A stretch of DNA of 64,000 nt, from contig NZ_CP092831.1 in NCBI RefSeq assembly GCF_022531965.1, positions 4,597,001 through 4,661,000 on the forward strand. Reading direction: 5' to 3'. Source of the stretch: Paenibacillus peoriae. GTDB lineage: Bacteria; Bacillota; Bacilli; Paenibacillales; Paenibacillaceae. The position numbers and the translations under genes are program-made. Positions 25,174-37,762 of this stretch are shown in pieces. Each line of letters opens with the position of its first letter. Positions within the stretch are counted from its first letter, which is position 1. The notes under the pieces were generated by a model. It saw only the letters and a list, made by a program, of their open reading frames with translations, was not told where the DNA came from and did not search any database.

Positions 25174-25905
25174 TCAAGGTAGAAGTCCTTTCATTTTCAA
25201 TCCAGCTTCCTGAAGGGAATCGAAGGTTCCTGCGTCGCTCCAATAACGCCGTAAAATATCATATTCCAGCTTGCCTTCAGCAGCATAACAGTTGTTAACA
25301 TCCGTGATCTCAAGCTCACCACGTGCCGAAGGTGTAATTTGCCGGATTTTATCGAACACGGCAGTATCGTACATATAGATACCCGTAACGCAATATTTGG
25401 ATTGGGGATGCTGCGGCTTTTCTTCAATCCGCGTAATGCTCTCCGGGCGCTCAGGATCAAACACGGGTACCCCGTAACGACGGGCATCTGCCACCTTTTT
25501 CAACAACACTCTGGCGCTCCCCGGGGGCTGTTGCTTGAATCGTTCGATCACAGGTCCCAAGTCTTCCTTGAACAAATTATCACCTAACAAAACAGTGAAT
25601 TTCTCTTCTGCCTGCATATAGCTTCTTGCCAGTTCGAGTGCTTCCGCAATGCCGCCCGCCTTTTCTTGAATCCGGTATGTCAGTTGGACACCATAATCAC
25701 TGCCACTGCCCAAAAAATCGGTATACAGTCCGGCCGATTGTTTACCAATAATAATAAGCATATCCGTGATCCCGGCCTGTCGCAGCCTCTCGATACCATA
25801 TACGATCATGGGATACTTGCCGACCGGAAGCAGATGCTTGTTGAGTAATGTAGTCAACGGATGAAGGCGCGATCCGGTTCCTCCTGCGAGAATAACCCCT
25901 TTCAT
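25174..25905 (-). CDS. Glucose-1-phosphate thymidylyltransferase-like nucleotidyltransferase (RmlA/SpsI type)
   Basis: This 243-residue enzyme begins MKGVILAGGTGSRLHPLT, the pyrophosphorylase G-x-G-x-R-L-x-P-x-T signature, with the product-binding Lys region (NKHLLPVGKYPMI) and VLLGDNLF with the metal-binding Asp. It should couple a hexose-1-phosphate to a nucleotide, usually dTTP. The length is close to the short RmlA-type enzyme SpsI of the B. subtilis spore-coat polysaccharide operon rather than to long ~290-residue RmlA. Its start overlaps the upstream GT2 stop as ATGA. Confidence 0.9.
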   Translation of the reverse strand: MKGVILAGGTGSRLHPLTTLLNKHLLPVGKYPMIVYGIERLRQAGITDMLIIIGKQSAGLYTDFLGSGSDYGVQLTYRIQEKAGGIAEALELARSYMQAEEKFTVLLGDNLFKEDLGPVIERFKQQPPGSARVLLKKVADARRYGVPVFDPERPESITRIEEKPQHPQSKYCVTGIYMYDTAVFDKIRQITPSARGELEITDVNNCYAAEGKLEYDILRRYWSDAGTFDSLQEAGLKMKGLLP

Positions 25906-26702
25906 ATCTTCCTTCCTCCTTCGACAGCATGTTCAGTGCATACAACCCCAGCGTTTCCAGTTTCGATGAACATTCTGGGATCTATGCTCCATTTCTCTAT
26001 AAACAAACGATAGTTCCGCTCGATCAGCTCTTCGATCCAGGAAGTTTCCGAGCGTGAGAAGCTCGCATTCCCCTCGTGATAGACAAAACAGTCGTTGCAC
26101 ATGAGCAGCTTGTAGCCATGCACACGTGCGCGCAGACAATAATCGTCATCCTCATAATGTCCGGGACTGAACCGTTCATCCAGCAATCCGATCCGTTCCA
26201 TCAGATCACGCCGGAATAACAAACAAAATCCGACCAACCGCTTAACCTCCTGCCACCTGGAGGGATTACTTACATTATTCTGCTCCGCATATCTCAGACA
26301 GCTGGCCAAATCTCCTTCCAAGCCGTGTATCTGCTGAATACCGCTGACGCAATTCGTCACCGGTCCCACCAATCCCACGATGCTTTCGCTCTGCAATGCA
26401 GCTAACATATTCGATAGCCATCGCCGCGTAACCGTCACATCATTGTTTAAAATAACGAACTGGTCACCTGAAGCCAGCCGGAGCCCCGTGTTACATGCTG
26501 CTGGAAAGCCTTTGTTTTCAGGAAGACGTATACTGATCAGCCGCTCGGATGCACAAAAATCATCCGTTCCGTCATTCGAAGCGTTGTCCACAACAATGAT
26601 TTCATACGGTACATCTATCGTATGTGTCCGAATCGCCTCAATGCACGGCTTTAACAGATGCAGGCCGTTATAAGTCGGAATAATGATGCTCGTCAGACTC
26701 AT
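25902..26702 (-). CDS. Glycosyltransferase family 2, GT-A fold
   Basis: This 266-residue GT2 of the rhamnosyltransferase-like type contains SIIIPTYNG, VVDNASNDGT, NKGFPAACNTG and LNNDVTVT as the acidic motif, then GHYEDDDYCLRAR in the catalytic-base region. The pattern resembles WbbL-type rhamnosyltransferases. It overlaps both neighbours by four bases (ATGA), so it belongs to a translationally coupled chain of three glycosyltransferases and a nucleotidyltransferase. Confidence 0.9.
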   Translation of the reverse strand: MSLTSIIIPTYNGLHLLKPCIEAIRTHTIDVPYEIIVVDNASNDGTDDFCASERLISIRLPENKGFPAACNTGLRLASGDQFVILNNDVTVTRRWLSNMLAALQSESIVGLVGPVTNCVSGIQQIHGLEGDLASCLRYAEQNNVSNPSRWQEVKRLVGFCLLFRRDLMERIGLLDERFSPGHYEDDDYCLRARVHGYKLLMCNDCFVYHEGNASFSRSETSWIEELIERNYRLFIEKWSIDPRMFIETGNAGVVCTEHAVEGGRKI

Positions 26703-27634
26703 AGCTTATTCCTCCCTTTGGCAACGTCTACCCGTGTTGGAACAGGCCCGAGCGGGGAGTACCCGGCTACCTGAAACACCGCCGTCAGTGCCTCTGCATG
26801 GTCACCGACGATCAACTGTTCCATAGCGTTCCCTTTGCCAACATTGAAGGTCCGCTTACGGTTCGTTTTAATGACATCAACAGCATGTACTGCCGCCACG
26901 ATCATGCCATACAGAATTGCCATGGCGTGGGCTTTTGGCGGTACGGCAAGCACGGCTGAGCCAAGCTGATCCAGTAAACGCCGAGATAATGCATGCGGTA
27001 CCGCGGTCAATGAGCTTGCTCCCAAATCCGGTCTGCGCAGTACGCGATTCAGGAATGCTTTGCACCGTGTCACGCTGTCTTGCTGGGCATAGGGGGGCAA
27101 ATGTCTGCCCAGATCATTAAGCGCGACATCCGTTCCCTGATCCACCGCGTGGAGAAAAGGCAGCAAATCAGATGCTGGAATCGGCAAATCTCCGTCCACG
27201 AACAGCACAATATCAGCCTGCGTCATACGCGCGCCTACTGCACGGCCAACATCATGCCCCAGTCGATCGGGCACGTTGACGAGAGTCACATTAGGATGAT
27301 GTTTGGCTACGGTGGAGCGCGTGCCGTCCGTGCAGCCGTTCAATACGACAATGATATCCGTAAGCGGGAGTTTTTCCAGCTCGCTCAGCACCCGTTCAAT
27401 CGTAGCCTCTTCATTACAGGCGCTGACCACGGCCGCTGCGGTTCCCTGTAATACAATATCTCCCGGAACTTCGCGTTCCACAGGTGGAGTCACTTCGGTC
27501 ATTCCTGTTGCCCGAGGTGTGGGCTTTCTCACCCTACGGCTATGCATTGAAGTCGTCGTTCCTCGTTTTCGCTGAACACGTCTGATCCCCCAGCTCGGTT
27601 CTTCACGCTTCCCTCTGCGATACGGTCTACTCAC
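26699..27634 (-). CDS. DPM1-like glycosyltransferase family 2 with a basic N-terminus (copy 1)
   Basis: This 311-residue protein starts with ~45 basic residues (SRPYRRGKREE, RRVQRKRGTTT), then a GT2 domain: AAVVSACNEEATIERV, VVLNGCTDGT and VDGDLPIP as the acidic motif. A GHDVGRAVGA segment follows the nucleotide-binding loop. It starts at GTG 27634, overlapping the upstream gene as GTGA. The upstream gene is a full-length paralog. The basic end may hold the enzyme to an anionic surface; donor unknown. Confidence 0.85.
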   Translation of the reverse strand: MSRPYRRGKREEPSWGIRRVQRKRGTTTSMHSRRVRKPTPRATGMTEVTPPVEREVPGDIVLQGTAAAVVSACNEEATIERVLSELEKLPLTDIIVVLNGCTDGTRSTVAKHHPNVTLVNVPDRLGHDVGRAVGARMTQADIVLFVDGDLPIPASDLLPFLHAVDQGTDVALNDLGRHLPPYAQQDSVTRCKAFLNRVLRRPDLGASSLTAVPHALSRRLLDQLGSAVLAVPPKAHAMAILYGMIVAAVHAVDVIKTNRKRTFNVGKGNAMEQLIVGDHAEALTAVFQVAGYSPLGPVPTRVDVAKGRNKL

Positions 27635-28560
27635 AGTTTCACCTCGTCTCTGATCCGTTTGCGCTCCAAATCCGTAAAGCCCGCACGCGTTCCCAGATGC
27701 GATGTAAGCCAGGCAATGGCATCCAGATGATCCTGAACAATTACACCTGCCAGCGGGTCCTTGCCGTTCTGTTTTTTACGTGTCGCATTTATTTTACCGA
27801 CAGCTATTCCATATACAGTCACCACTCGTAACCCGGAAGCGATGGACATAGCTTGAAATAAGGGAGGTTTCTCCAAGGGCTTTGGACCTATTTTATTTAG
27901 AGCCTTTTGACTAATGGCGTGTGGAATGCCAGTCATAGACGCTCCCCCTAAATCAGCACGATTCGACAAGATATTCAATACATGCTTTGCCTCCACTACA
28001 GGATGTACGGGCGTACGATTCACAGGTCCATGGTAATCATTCAGCACCACATCCGCTCCTGCACATATGGCGTGTATAAACGGTCGGAGTCTAACGCAGG
28101 GAATGACGATATCCCCATCCAGGAAAAGCAGGATCTGTCCGGATGCCGCCTCCGCTCCAACACGACGGCCAACATCATGTCCGAGCGGTTCCGGGAAAGA
28201 AAGTACACGAGCTCCCGCCGCTGCTGCCACCTTCGCCGTTCTATCGTGTGATCCGTTCTCAACGACGATAACCTCTGTATGTGGATGGACACGGCGCGCC
28301 TCGCGAATCACAGCTCCAATTGTTTTTTGCTCATTCATGGCCGGAATAATGACAGATACGAAAAACTTTCCCACTGATGACGGTCCAGATGGTCGCTCTT
28401 CGCCGATCTGTGCCCCTCTCTCCGTGTCGAGTACCTCCCTCATGGCAGGGGTCTTATGCATGTTCGGCATTCGTAACGGCAGCCACATCTTAGAATGATA
28501 GTATGCGCCGGAATGCCGCCTCCGTTTGATCTTGTATCCAGCTCTTCCCTGCTTCTTCAT
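27631..28560 (-). CDS. DPM1-like glycosyltransferase family 2 with a basic N-terminus (copy 2)
   Basis: This 309-residue paralog of the downstream gene also has a basic N-terminus (KIKRRRHSGAYYHSK) and a GT2 domain with VSVIIPAMNEQKTIG, VVENGSHDRT, GHDVGRRVGAEA and LDGDIVIP. ATG 28560 follows GGAGGTGAG. It is the first gene of the long minus-strand run and is preceded by a sigma-K-like promoter (28622-28650), which suggests expression in the mother cell late in sporulation. Confidence 0.85.
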   Translation of the reverse strand: MKKQGRAGYKIKRRRHSGAYYHSKMWLPLRMPNMHKTPAMREVLDTERGAQIGEERPSGPSSVGKFFVSVIIPAMNEQKTIGAVIREARRVHPHTEVIVVENGSHDRTAKVAAAAGARVLSFPEPLGHDVGRRVGAEAASGQILLFLDGDIVIPCVRLRPFIHAICAGADVVLNDYHGPVNRTPVHPVVEAKHVLNILSNRADLGGASMTGIPHAISQKALNKIGPKPLEKPPLFQAMSIASGLRVVTVYGIAVGKINATRKKQNGKDPLAGVIVQDHLDAIAWLTSHLGTRAGFTDLERKRIRDEVKL

Positions 28561-28621
28561 GCTCCCGTCTCACCTCCCTTCCTGCTGTATAGATGGACAG
28601 CATGATTAGGACAGTTCAACA

Positions 28622-28650
28622 TAACCTATGCGGTCCAAAAGCCGTGTGTA
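28622..28650 (-). promoter_or_regulatory. Sigma-K-like promoter of the glycan operon
   Basis: On the minus strand TACA, exactly 16 bases, then CATAGGTTA match the sigma-K pattern (AC core, N16, CATANNNTA). It lies about 60 bases upstream of the first glycan gene and shares its nine-base -10 with the promoter at 34167-34175. Confidence 0.6.
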
Positions 28651-28740
28651 ACGGCAAGCGTGGAGTCTTTTCGACATAGCAATTTTCGACTTTATTTTAC
28701 ATAACTTATTAATCCTATTAAATAAGTGAGTTATTAGGGT

Positions 28741-28806
28741 CTAAAGATTCATTTTGGATAAATTTGTGACATAGATCTTCTCGTCTGTCATTCTCTGTGC
28801 TAATAT
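28741..28806 (+). promoter_or_regulatory. Promoter and conserved upstream element of npr
   Basis: The block starts CTAAAGATTCATTTTGG and ends CTCTGTGCTAATATC, where TGC-TAATAT (28798-28806) looks like an extended -10 without a good -35. The same block recurs upstream of the second protease at 31127-31192, with exactly 60 bases from CTAAAG to TAATAT in both. The rest of 28561-29119 is a long leader of ~310 bases in which I see no convincing gene. Confidence 0.6.
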
Positions 28807-29083
28807 CAGAGCCAGATGATGGGAGTTCAAAAAATCAACATTAGTTTTTTTTGCATAAGTCATTATTTTCCATTATCCACCATTATTCTATTTTCTTTAT
28901 ATACGACAGGAAAGGAGGAGTTTGTCACCTTTTTAGGCCACATGCTTCATACTGCAGTACCCTCTTTTCACGTACGCTTCATGAAAAACACTTCGGTATT
29001 TCTCTTCATGTTCCATTTTCTTCTATTCCAGACGACAACACGACCTACATAAATGGCGCAATGCCTTATTCAAGACAGGATGA

Positions 29084-30898
<1,815 letters not shown>

Positions 30899-30991
30899 AT
30901 CATATACGCTATAATCCTCATATTCTCGTCCATAGACCGTTGCCGTTGTGCAACTGTCATGTGGCCCTACTCATACAATGGACGAAAAAAT

Positions 30992-31020
30992 AGGGGTGCA
31001 GTGTACAAGTCTGCGCCCCT
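30992..31020 (+). terminator. Hairpin after npr
   Basis: AGGGGTGCAG pairs with CTGCGCCCCT (one G-U pair) around TGTACAAGT; a weak T-rich tail follows. It is probably the first of two termination signals. Confidence 0.6.
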
Positions 31021-31035
31021 TCCCCCCTTATTTAT

Positions 31036-31062
31036 GGCGTCCCCTCAAAGGGGCGCCCTTTT
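31036..31062 (+). terminator. Second terminator after npr
   Basis: GGCGTCCCCT and AGGGGCGCC form a stem with one bulged T, followed by CTTTTC. A closely similar hairpin follows the second protease (33227-33253), so it was probably copied in the gene duplication. Confidence 0.65.
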
Positions 31063-31126
31063 CATATTCATAGAGTCCCTACGATCATTTTCGACTAAAT
31101 AAGACAAATAAACCGTAAATCAGGGA

Positions 31127-31192
31127 CTAAAGATTCATTTTGGGGTATTTTGTAAAATTAATCTTCTCGTTCGACAACCTCTGTGCTAATAT
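31127..31192 (+). promoter_or_regulatory. Duplicated npr-type promoter block
   Basis: CTAAAGATTCATTTTGG at the left and CTCTGTGCTAATATC at the right repeat the block upstream of npr, with the same 60-base distance to TAATAT (31187-31192). The middle has diverged. Conservation of the ends suggests a regulator site plus an extended -10. Confidence 0.6.
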
Positions 31193-31366
31193 CAGAGCCG
31201 AGACGATGAAATTGCAAAAAAAATAAACCTTAATATTTTACATAAGGTCATTTTTATCCAGCCTCTTCACGTTTCAAAGGAGCAACAAGACTTACATATA
31301 TGACGCTAGGCTTCTGCAAACAGGGTGTTTTTTACCCCAACATTAATTAAGGAGAGTGAGTATGAA

Positions 31367-33167
<1,801 letters not shown>

Positions 33168-33226
33168 GTGAAATAATACAAACTTCCCCGATATTACAAG
33201 TCTACCCCCTTCCCTTTTATGTATAC

Positions 33227-33253
33227 GGCGTCCCACTATGGGACGCCTTTTTT
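33227..33253 (+). terminator. Intrinsic terminator after the second protease
   Basis: GGCGTCCC and GGGACGCC form a perfect eight-base stem around ACTAT, followed by six T. Confidence 0.9.
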
Positions 33254-33297
33254 CTAGTATAAAGTTGATTATGGACACTTATATTCCTGGCTTCTTA

Positions 33298-34080
33298 TTA
33301 TTGCCCCATCGCAATCCAAAGGACCAACCCTTCACATATCGGTCCCGAGTGTATGCGTTCCACAGTAAGTACTACCGAATGCCTCTGACGTTGTGTGACG
33401 GATACCATCACTCCCGGTATACTCGCATTGGCAGTGATTACATATTGTGTATCTATAAATGGCTTCTCAAATACAACGCTCACTTCGCCCCTATCTGCCC
33501 GTGCGGGTAGGTGAAAAGAAATGCTCCCATATTGTGGTGAAGCTATATGATCGTCAGAAGCCTCGTCACTGGTCGCTGATCCATCGTGAATGGCATTCAA
33601 GTCTAATTCTTCTTTCTCCGTATCGAAGGCTAGATCGATATCTTGCTCAGGCAAGATCACACGCTGCTTTGGGCGGTGTCTTCCTTCCGCAATGTGAATA
33701 CTGGTTATGGAACAATCCAGTAATGAATCTTGCTCTGCCTGATCTTCCGTCGTAATAGACGGTTTATCGTTATCCATCCTGCATTCCGTATCTGACTCAG
33801 GCACAGACAACAGCAGTACAGATGCTCGATTCATCTGCATCGCTTCCTCTAGCGTTTTGGGAAGCTTATGCTTCTTCCACGCCGCTTCCTCTACAGCTTG
33901 AACGGAGGTATCCTTCTCTACAGGGGCAGGAACCGTTGCCGTCCCGCGCTGGCTCGGTCTAGGACTGCCGGAAGTCGAAGCCGCTTTTTCCTTGTTAACA
34001 CGGCGGGAGGGAACCGCATTGGAAGGGTTACGTCGCGCTGTTCTTTTATCCTTAGGGCTATGGTTCGTACGATGGTTCAT
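33298..34080 (-). CDS. Hypothetical protein with basic N-terminus and lectin-like C-terminal domain
   Basis: This 260-residue protein has a basic, Pro/Ser-rich N-terminus (residues 1-50, KDKRTARRNPSN), an acidic middle and a C-terminal ~75-residue beta-rich domain (ISFHLPARADRG, VVFEKPFIDTQYVITANAS) ending in LVLWIAMG. The end pattern resembles H-type lectin or phage-tail receptor-binding domains, which finish with W-x-A-x-G; this is by eye. ATG 34080 follows AAAGGAG at eight bases; the frame opens at 34149 without a site. A sigma-K-like promoter lies upstream at 34167-34194, so it may be a glycan-binding spore protein. Confidence 0.7.
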   Translation of the reverse strand: MNHRTNHSPKDKRTARRNPSNAVPSRRVNKEKAASTSGSPRPSQRGTATVPAPVEKDTSVQAVEEAAWKKHKLPKTLEEAMQMNRASVLLLSVPESDTECRMDNDKPSITTEDQAEQDSLLDCSITSIHIAEGRHRPKQRVILPEQDIDLAFDTEKEELDLNAIHDGSATSDEASDDHIASPQYGSISFHLPARADRGEVSVVFEKPFIDTQYVITANASIPGVMVSVTQRQRHSVVLTVERIHSGPICEGLVLWIAMGQ

Positions 34081-34166
34081 GGTGACCGCTCCTTTGGCAC
34101 AGGAGTGAACCAGCGGTCGCTCCGCTTCATTCACCCGGCTGGGTATCATGGCTAATGCCTATAAGA

Positions 34167-34194
34167 TAACCTATGCGCGTAACAGCGCCTGCGT
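34167..34194 (-). promoter_or_regulatory. Sigma-K-like promoter of the lectin-like gene
   Basis: On the minus strand GACG, exactly 16 bases, then CATAGGTTA fit the sigma-K pattern. The -10 is identical to that at 28622-28630. It touches the stop codon of the upstream GT4 gene. Confidence 0.6.
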
Positions 34195-35357
34195 CACTCC
34201 GTTGCGCAGTCCGTTATGATTTGTGCCCAGCGTTGTGCTGAGTGCTGCCACAAAAATCGTCTCCGTACCTCGCCAAGTCCGGCTTCTCCCATCCGTCGTC
34301 GCAAGTCAGGTTGCTGGAGCAGCCTGATGATGGCATCGGCCATTTCCTGCTCACCGTGAGACGGATACACAAGCCAGCCTGTCTCGCCGTGTTGTACTAC
34401 CTCTGGAATACCGCCGATTCGTGAAGCGACCACCGGCACTCCTGCCGCCATAGCTTCCAGATTGACCAGCCCGAAGGCCTCATCCTTCACTGAAGGAACA
34501 ACAGTCACATCGGCTAGCTGATATAGCGAGGCCAATGCTGGATGCGGAACATAGTCTAGGAATTGCACATGCTTCCCCAACCTTAGTTTACGCACCTGCC
34601 GATGCAACGACGCCGTATACGGCGTGAGGCGGTCATGCCCGTAATAGGCACTACCTGCAATGAGCAGCAGTACGCCCGGGCAGGCGCGGACGACATGCCG
34701 CAGGGCCTTGAGCAGCCGGTGAACGCCCTTCCCTGGCATCAGTCTGCCCGCAAATAATACGATTTGGCGGCCTGACCAGCCGAAATCGTCCAATCGCGCC
34801 GACCTGGCCGCTTCTGCTGCTGGAGTCCACCGTGGCAGGAAATCGCCAGGATGGATACCCAGCTTGTTTACGACGATGCGTTTCCTGACTGCTTCGGAAC
34901 AGTCAGAAGCTACGATTGCTCCCAAATACGCACTGTTCACAATAATGCGATCCATTGATGCCAGTAGCCTACCCATGTCCTTCCGTTCAAGGTGAGGCTC
35001 CCGGATGAACGTGGTCGAATGCAAGGTCAGCACAACTCGGCTATTGGGCAAAGCCTCGCGAATGGCATACGCAACTGCCGGGCGGTTGTGTACATCTACT
35101 ACCGCTGGTGACCATCTCTTTAAATCGGCAATCACCTCAGAAATATAACCTGCTCCCCGCGTAAAACGCATACAGGGAATTCCGTCGACATCGCCATGAT
35201 CCGATGCCTCTGCTCCCTTTATGCCATAGATCTGCGCCTGAAGCTCATGACTAGCCAGCGGTACCATGCGGGCAATTACCCGCTCCACAGAACTGCTGCG
35301 GGGCGAAGGTATAACAAAGGAGCCCGGTGTAACAACTGCTACCTTCGGCCTCTGCAT
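34194..35357 (-). CDS. Glycosyltransferase family 4 (GT-B fold)
   Basis: This ~387-residue enzyme starts MQRPKVAVVTPGSFV and contains VDVHNRPAV, LFAGRLMPGKGVHRLL in the donor domain and PSVKDEAFGLVNLEAMAAGVPVVASRIGGIPE with the E-x7-E motif. This layout resembles the GT4 enzymes of spore-coat polysaccharide loci. The frame opens at GTG 35363, but ATG 35357 is at a better distance from GTAGGTG. It is divergent from the YheC-like gene, with ~200 bases between. Confidence 0.88.
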   Translation of the reverse strand: MQRPKVAVVTPGSFVIPSPRSSSVERVIARMVPLASHELQAQIYGIKGAEASDHGDVDGIPCMRFTRGAGYISEVIADLKRWSPAVVDVHNRPAVAYAIREALPNSRVVLTLHSTTFIREPHLERKDMGRLLASMDRIIVNSAYLGAIVASDCSEAVRKRIVVNKLGIHPGDFLPRWTPAAEAARSARLDDFGWSGRQIVLFAGRLMPGKGVHRLLKALRHVVRACPGVLLLIAGSAYYGHDRLTPYTASLHRQVRKLRLGKHVQFLDYVPHPALASLYQLADVTVVPSVKDEAFGLVNLEAMAAGVPVVASRIGGIPEVVQHGETGWLVYPSHGEQEMADAIIRLLQQPDLRRRMGEAGLGEVRRRFLWQHSAQRWAQIITDCATE

Positions 35358-35561
35358 CACCACACCTACTTTCTGACCTTATTCCAACACTCTGCAACAC
35401 TCATCTTGTATCATATCGTCTGCCTCCCTGAAAGGTGCCTCGCTTCTAACTTTGGGCTTACCGCAAGGCTAGCGTCCATGCCTGGCCGATCTTTGATACA
35501 TATGATGGACTACAATCACAGTATGATCAGTTGGAGTGCTACAAGGAGGGCGGACATACTC

Positions 35562-36689
35562 ATGTTGCATGTCGGCGTCATGCTCAACCCGGCAACCTAC
35601 CGGGGCATTCCCGCCATGAGGACGCGATATGAATCCATCGCCAATTACGAGGACGCCGGGTTAAGCTACGAGCTCATCCCCTGCTTTCTTCGTCTGGAGG
35701 ATATTCATATAGCGACCGGAACATGCCGGGCTTTTGTTAAACACGGCAACGAGTATCGGCAAATGACTCTTCCGTTGCCGCCGGTCATCCACAATCGGAC
35801 TCTCTATCGGCAAAATGAAAATGCTAGAGATATCAACAAGCTTGTACAAAAGGGATACTATATTTTTAATGAACAAAACCGTTTCCCCAAAGACCATATA
35901 CATGCAATTCTGCAGGAAGACCCTCTGCTACGCATCCACCTCCCCAAAACCTTGCAAGGCAACCTTTCCTCCATCCATACCTTAATGGAGGAAACCGGAG
36001 ATGTTGTCATTAAACCCAGTAGCGGTAGCGTGGGTAGAGGAATTATGCGTCTGCGGCATTCCCGCGGAGGCTGGACTTTGCAATGTGCACATCCTTCTAT
36101 ACCTGAGCGTTGGTCCACACTACGTTTGCATGTCGGAGAACTCCCGTTATTTCTACACAAACGACTGCTGCATGTGCCTCATATCGTACAGGAAACCATA
36201 CCGCTTGCTTTGTACAACAATCGTCCGTTTGATATCCGTGTGACGGTTCAGCGCGGATATGGCGGTATCTGGGGTGTGACAGGCATGTTCGCTAAAATTG
36301 CTCCTTCCCACACCTTTGTCTCCAATGTGGCACAGGGGGGGACGGCCCGTTCCTTACTGGAGGTGTTATCACAAACAGAGACGGTTCAGACTTCGAACGC
36401 AGTCCGGTTAATGAATGAACTAGAGCGGCTCTCGTTACAAATCGTGCACCGACTGGCACAAACCCTTCCTCGTCTCGCCGATGTCGGTCTGGATCTGGGA
36501 ATTACCCGTGAAGGCAAGATTGTTTTTATCGAATGCAACGGTCGTGACCAGCGCTATGGCTTCAGCCAGGCTGGCATGCACAATGTCTGGAAAGAAACAT
36601 ACACTCAGCCGATGGCTTACGCTCGTTGGCTTCTCGAACGGATGCCTTCGTCAGATACCGAACGTTCACCAGGCCGTCCACTGTATTGA
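35562..36689 (+). CDS. YheC/YheD-like ATP-grasp protein, endospore coat-associated type
   Basis: This 375-residue protein begins MLHVGVMLNPATYRGIP, as in the YheC/YheD family, and has ATP-grasp motifs: DVVIKPSSGSVGRGI (phosphate loop), RPFDIRVTVQ and GKIVFIECNGRDQRYGF with acidic/Asn metal ligands. ATG 35562 follows AAGGAGGGCGG; the frame continues upstream to 35196 over the divergent gene, which is not credible coding. ATP-grasp enzymes ligate carboxylates to nucleophiles; the substrate here is unknown. Relatives in Bacillus associate with the spore coat, which fits the locus. Confidence 0.85.
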   Translation: MLHVGVMLNPATYRGIPAMRTRYESIANYEDAGLSYELIPCFLRLEDIHIATGTCRAFVKHGNEYRQMTLPLPPVIHNRTLYRQNENARDINKLVQKGYYIFNEQNRFPKDHIHAILQEDPLLRIHLPKTLQGNLSSIHTLMEETGDVVIKPSSGSVGRGIMRLRHSRGGWTLQCAHPSIPERWSTLRLHVGELPLFLHKRLLHVPHIVQETIPLALYNNRPFDIRVTVQRGYGGIWGVTGMFAKIAPSHTFVSNVAQGGTARSLLEVLSQTETVQTSNAVRLMNELERLSLQIVHRLAQTLPRLADVGLDLGITREGKIVFIECNGRDQRYGFSQAGMHNVWKETYTQPMAYARWLLERMPSSDTERSPGRPLY

Positions 36690-36777
36690 TTTACGTCACA
36701 TTCTGTGTCAATATAGTTCAGAGCGGCCGGACAGGTTCCGGCCAAGACGGCTCGGAAATGAACAAGGGGGATCTGTA

Positions 36778-37575
36778 ATGGCAAAACAGTGGCTGCGGCT
36801 CATGACGGAGCTATCATCGCGCAAGTGGGTGTGCCGGATTGTGGGCTCCTTCGCGCAAAGCGGTGCAAGCCGACTTTTTATCCCCACCTTTATACGTACG
36901 TACCAGATCCAGACGCATGAGGCTGAACAGGAATGGAAGGAATACCGTTCTCTGAACGCCTATTTTACACGCAAATTAAAAGCGGGCATGCGCCCGATTG
37001 ATACGAACGCCGAGGTGATGACCAGTCCGGTGGATGCACGGATTACTTTCACTGGCCCAATTACGTCCGGCACTCTTTTGAATGTCAAAGGGCAGGACTA
37101 TACGCTGGAAGAGCTTCTTAACCGCTCTCCGCGTCTTGAAAAATACACACACGGCTATGCTTTTGTACTCTATCTCAGCCCGACGGATTATCATCGCATT
37201 CATGCACCAGTATCCGGTACGCTGGTAGAAAAAGAGCATCTGCGCGGCAAGGTATACCCAGTGAATGACTTCGGCTTGCAGCATATGCGAGCAGTTCTTA
37301 GCCGCAATGAACGACAGATTACGTACATCGCCCACGAATACGGTGAGGTGGCGGTCGTTAAGGTTGGCGCAATGAATGTGAGTAGCATCAAATATACGGA
37401 TGATAAAGCCGTCTCATGGACAAAAGGAGACGATCTCGCCTATTTCGAATTTGGGTCAACCGTCGTTTTGCTAACTGAGAACGGTACGTTTGAGCCAGAC
37501 CCCGCATTGAAGCTGGGGGATGTGGTGAAAATGGGACAACGTCTGGGTTGCTTTCGACATGATCCCAAAGCATAA
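36778..37575 (+). CDS. psd: Phosphatidylserine decarboxylase proenzyme
   Basis: This 265-residue proenzyme converts phosphatidylserine to phosphatidylethanolamine at the membrane. Family marks are SPVDARI, YHRIHAPVSG, GEVAVVKVGAMNVSSI and the self-cleavage site FGST near residue 232, where Ser becomes the pyruvoyl group; most relatives have LGST. ATG 36778 follows AAGGGGGATC; the frame opens earlier at 36481 inside the YheC-like gene. It lies 88 bases after that gene and is followed by a terminator. Confidence 0.93.
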   Translation: MAKQWLRLMTELSSRKWVCRIVGSFAQSGASRLFIPTFIRTYQIQTHEAEQEWKEYRSLNAYFTRKLKAGMRPIDTNAEVMTSPVDARITFTGPITSGTLLNVKGQDYTLEELLNRSPRLEKYTHGYAFVLYLSPTDYHRIHAPVSGTLVEKEHLRGKVYPVNDFGLQHMRAVLSRNERQITYIAHEYGEVAVVKVGAMNVSSIKYTDDKAVSWTKGDDLAYFEFGSTVVLLTENGTFEPDPALKLGDVVKMGQRLGCFRHDPKA

Positions 37576-37649
37576 GTGAATATATCATAACAGGATTATA
37601 GCTACACATATGAGCATTGGGATCGAATGATATAAATTGCTCATATAAA

Positions 37650-37685
37650 AAAGGACCCGGCGTAATGGCTCGGGTCCTTTTTTTG
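37650..37685 (+). terminator. Intrinsic terminator after psd
   Basis: AAAGGACCCG and CGGGTCCTTT pair around CGTAATGGCT, with seven T following. It also has an A-run on the other side and could stop the convergent AraC gene. Confidence 0.85.
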
Positions 37686-37762
37686 GAATTTATCCTTTAT
37701 ATTTGTCATGCGTTACTCCCATTATGCCTAAATCCGAAACAGCTTGTCCACCGTCTATAACA

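Noticed and set aside
15010..25905. dTDP-rhamnose (rmlABCD) operon
   Set aside because: Only RmlA-like and RmlD-like genes occur, not adjacent, and no RmlB or RmlC is visible in the window; the RmlD-like gene fits the UDP-sugar triad better.
28816..29052. 78-codon frame in the npr leader
   Set aside because: Phe/Ser/His-rich, no good ribosome site, not repeated in the leader of the second protease.
35196..35561. Upstream extension of the YheC-like frame
   Set aside because: It runs over the divergent GT4 gene and its promoter region; ATG 35562 has a strong ribosome site and the family N-terminus.
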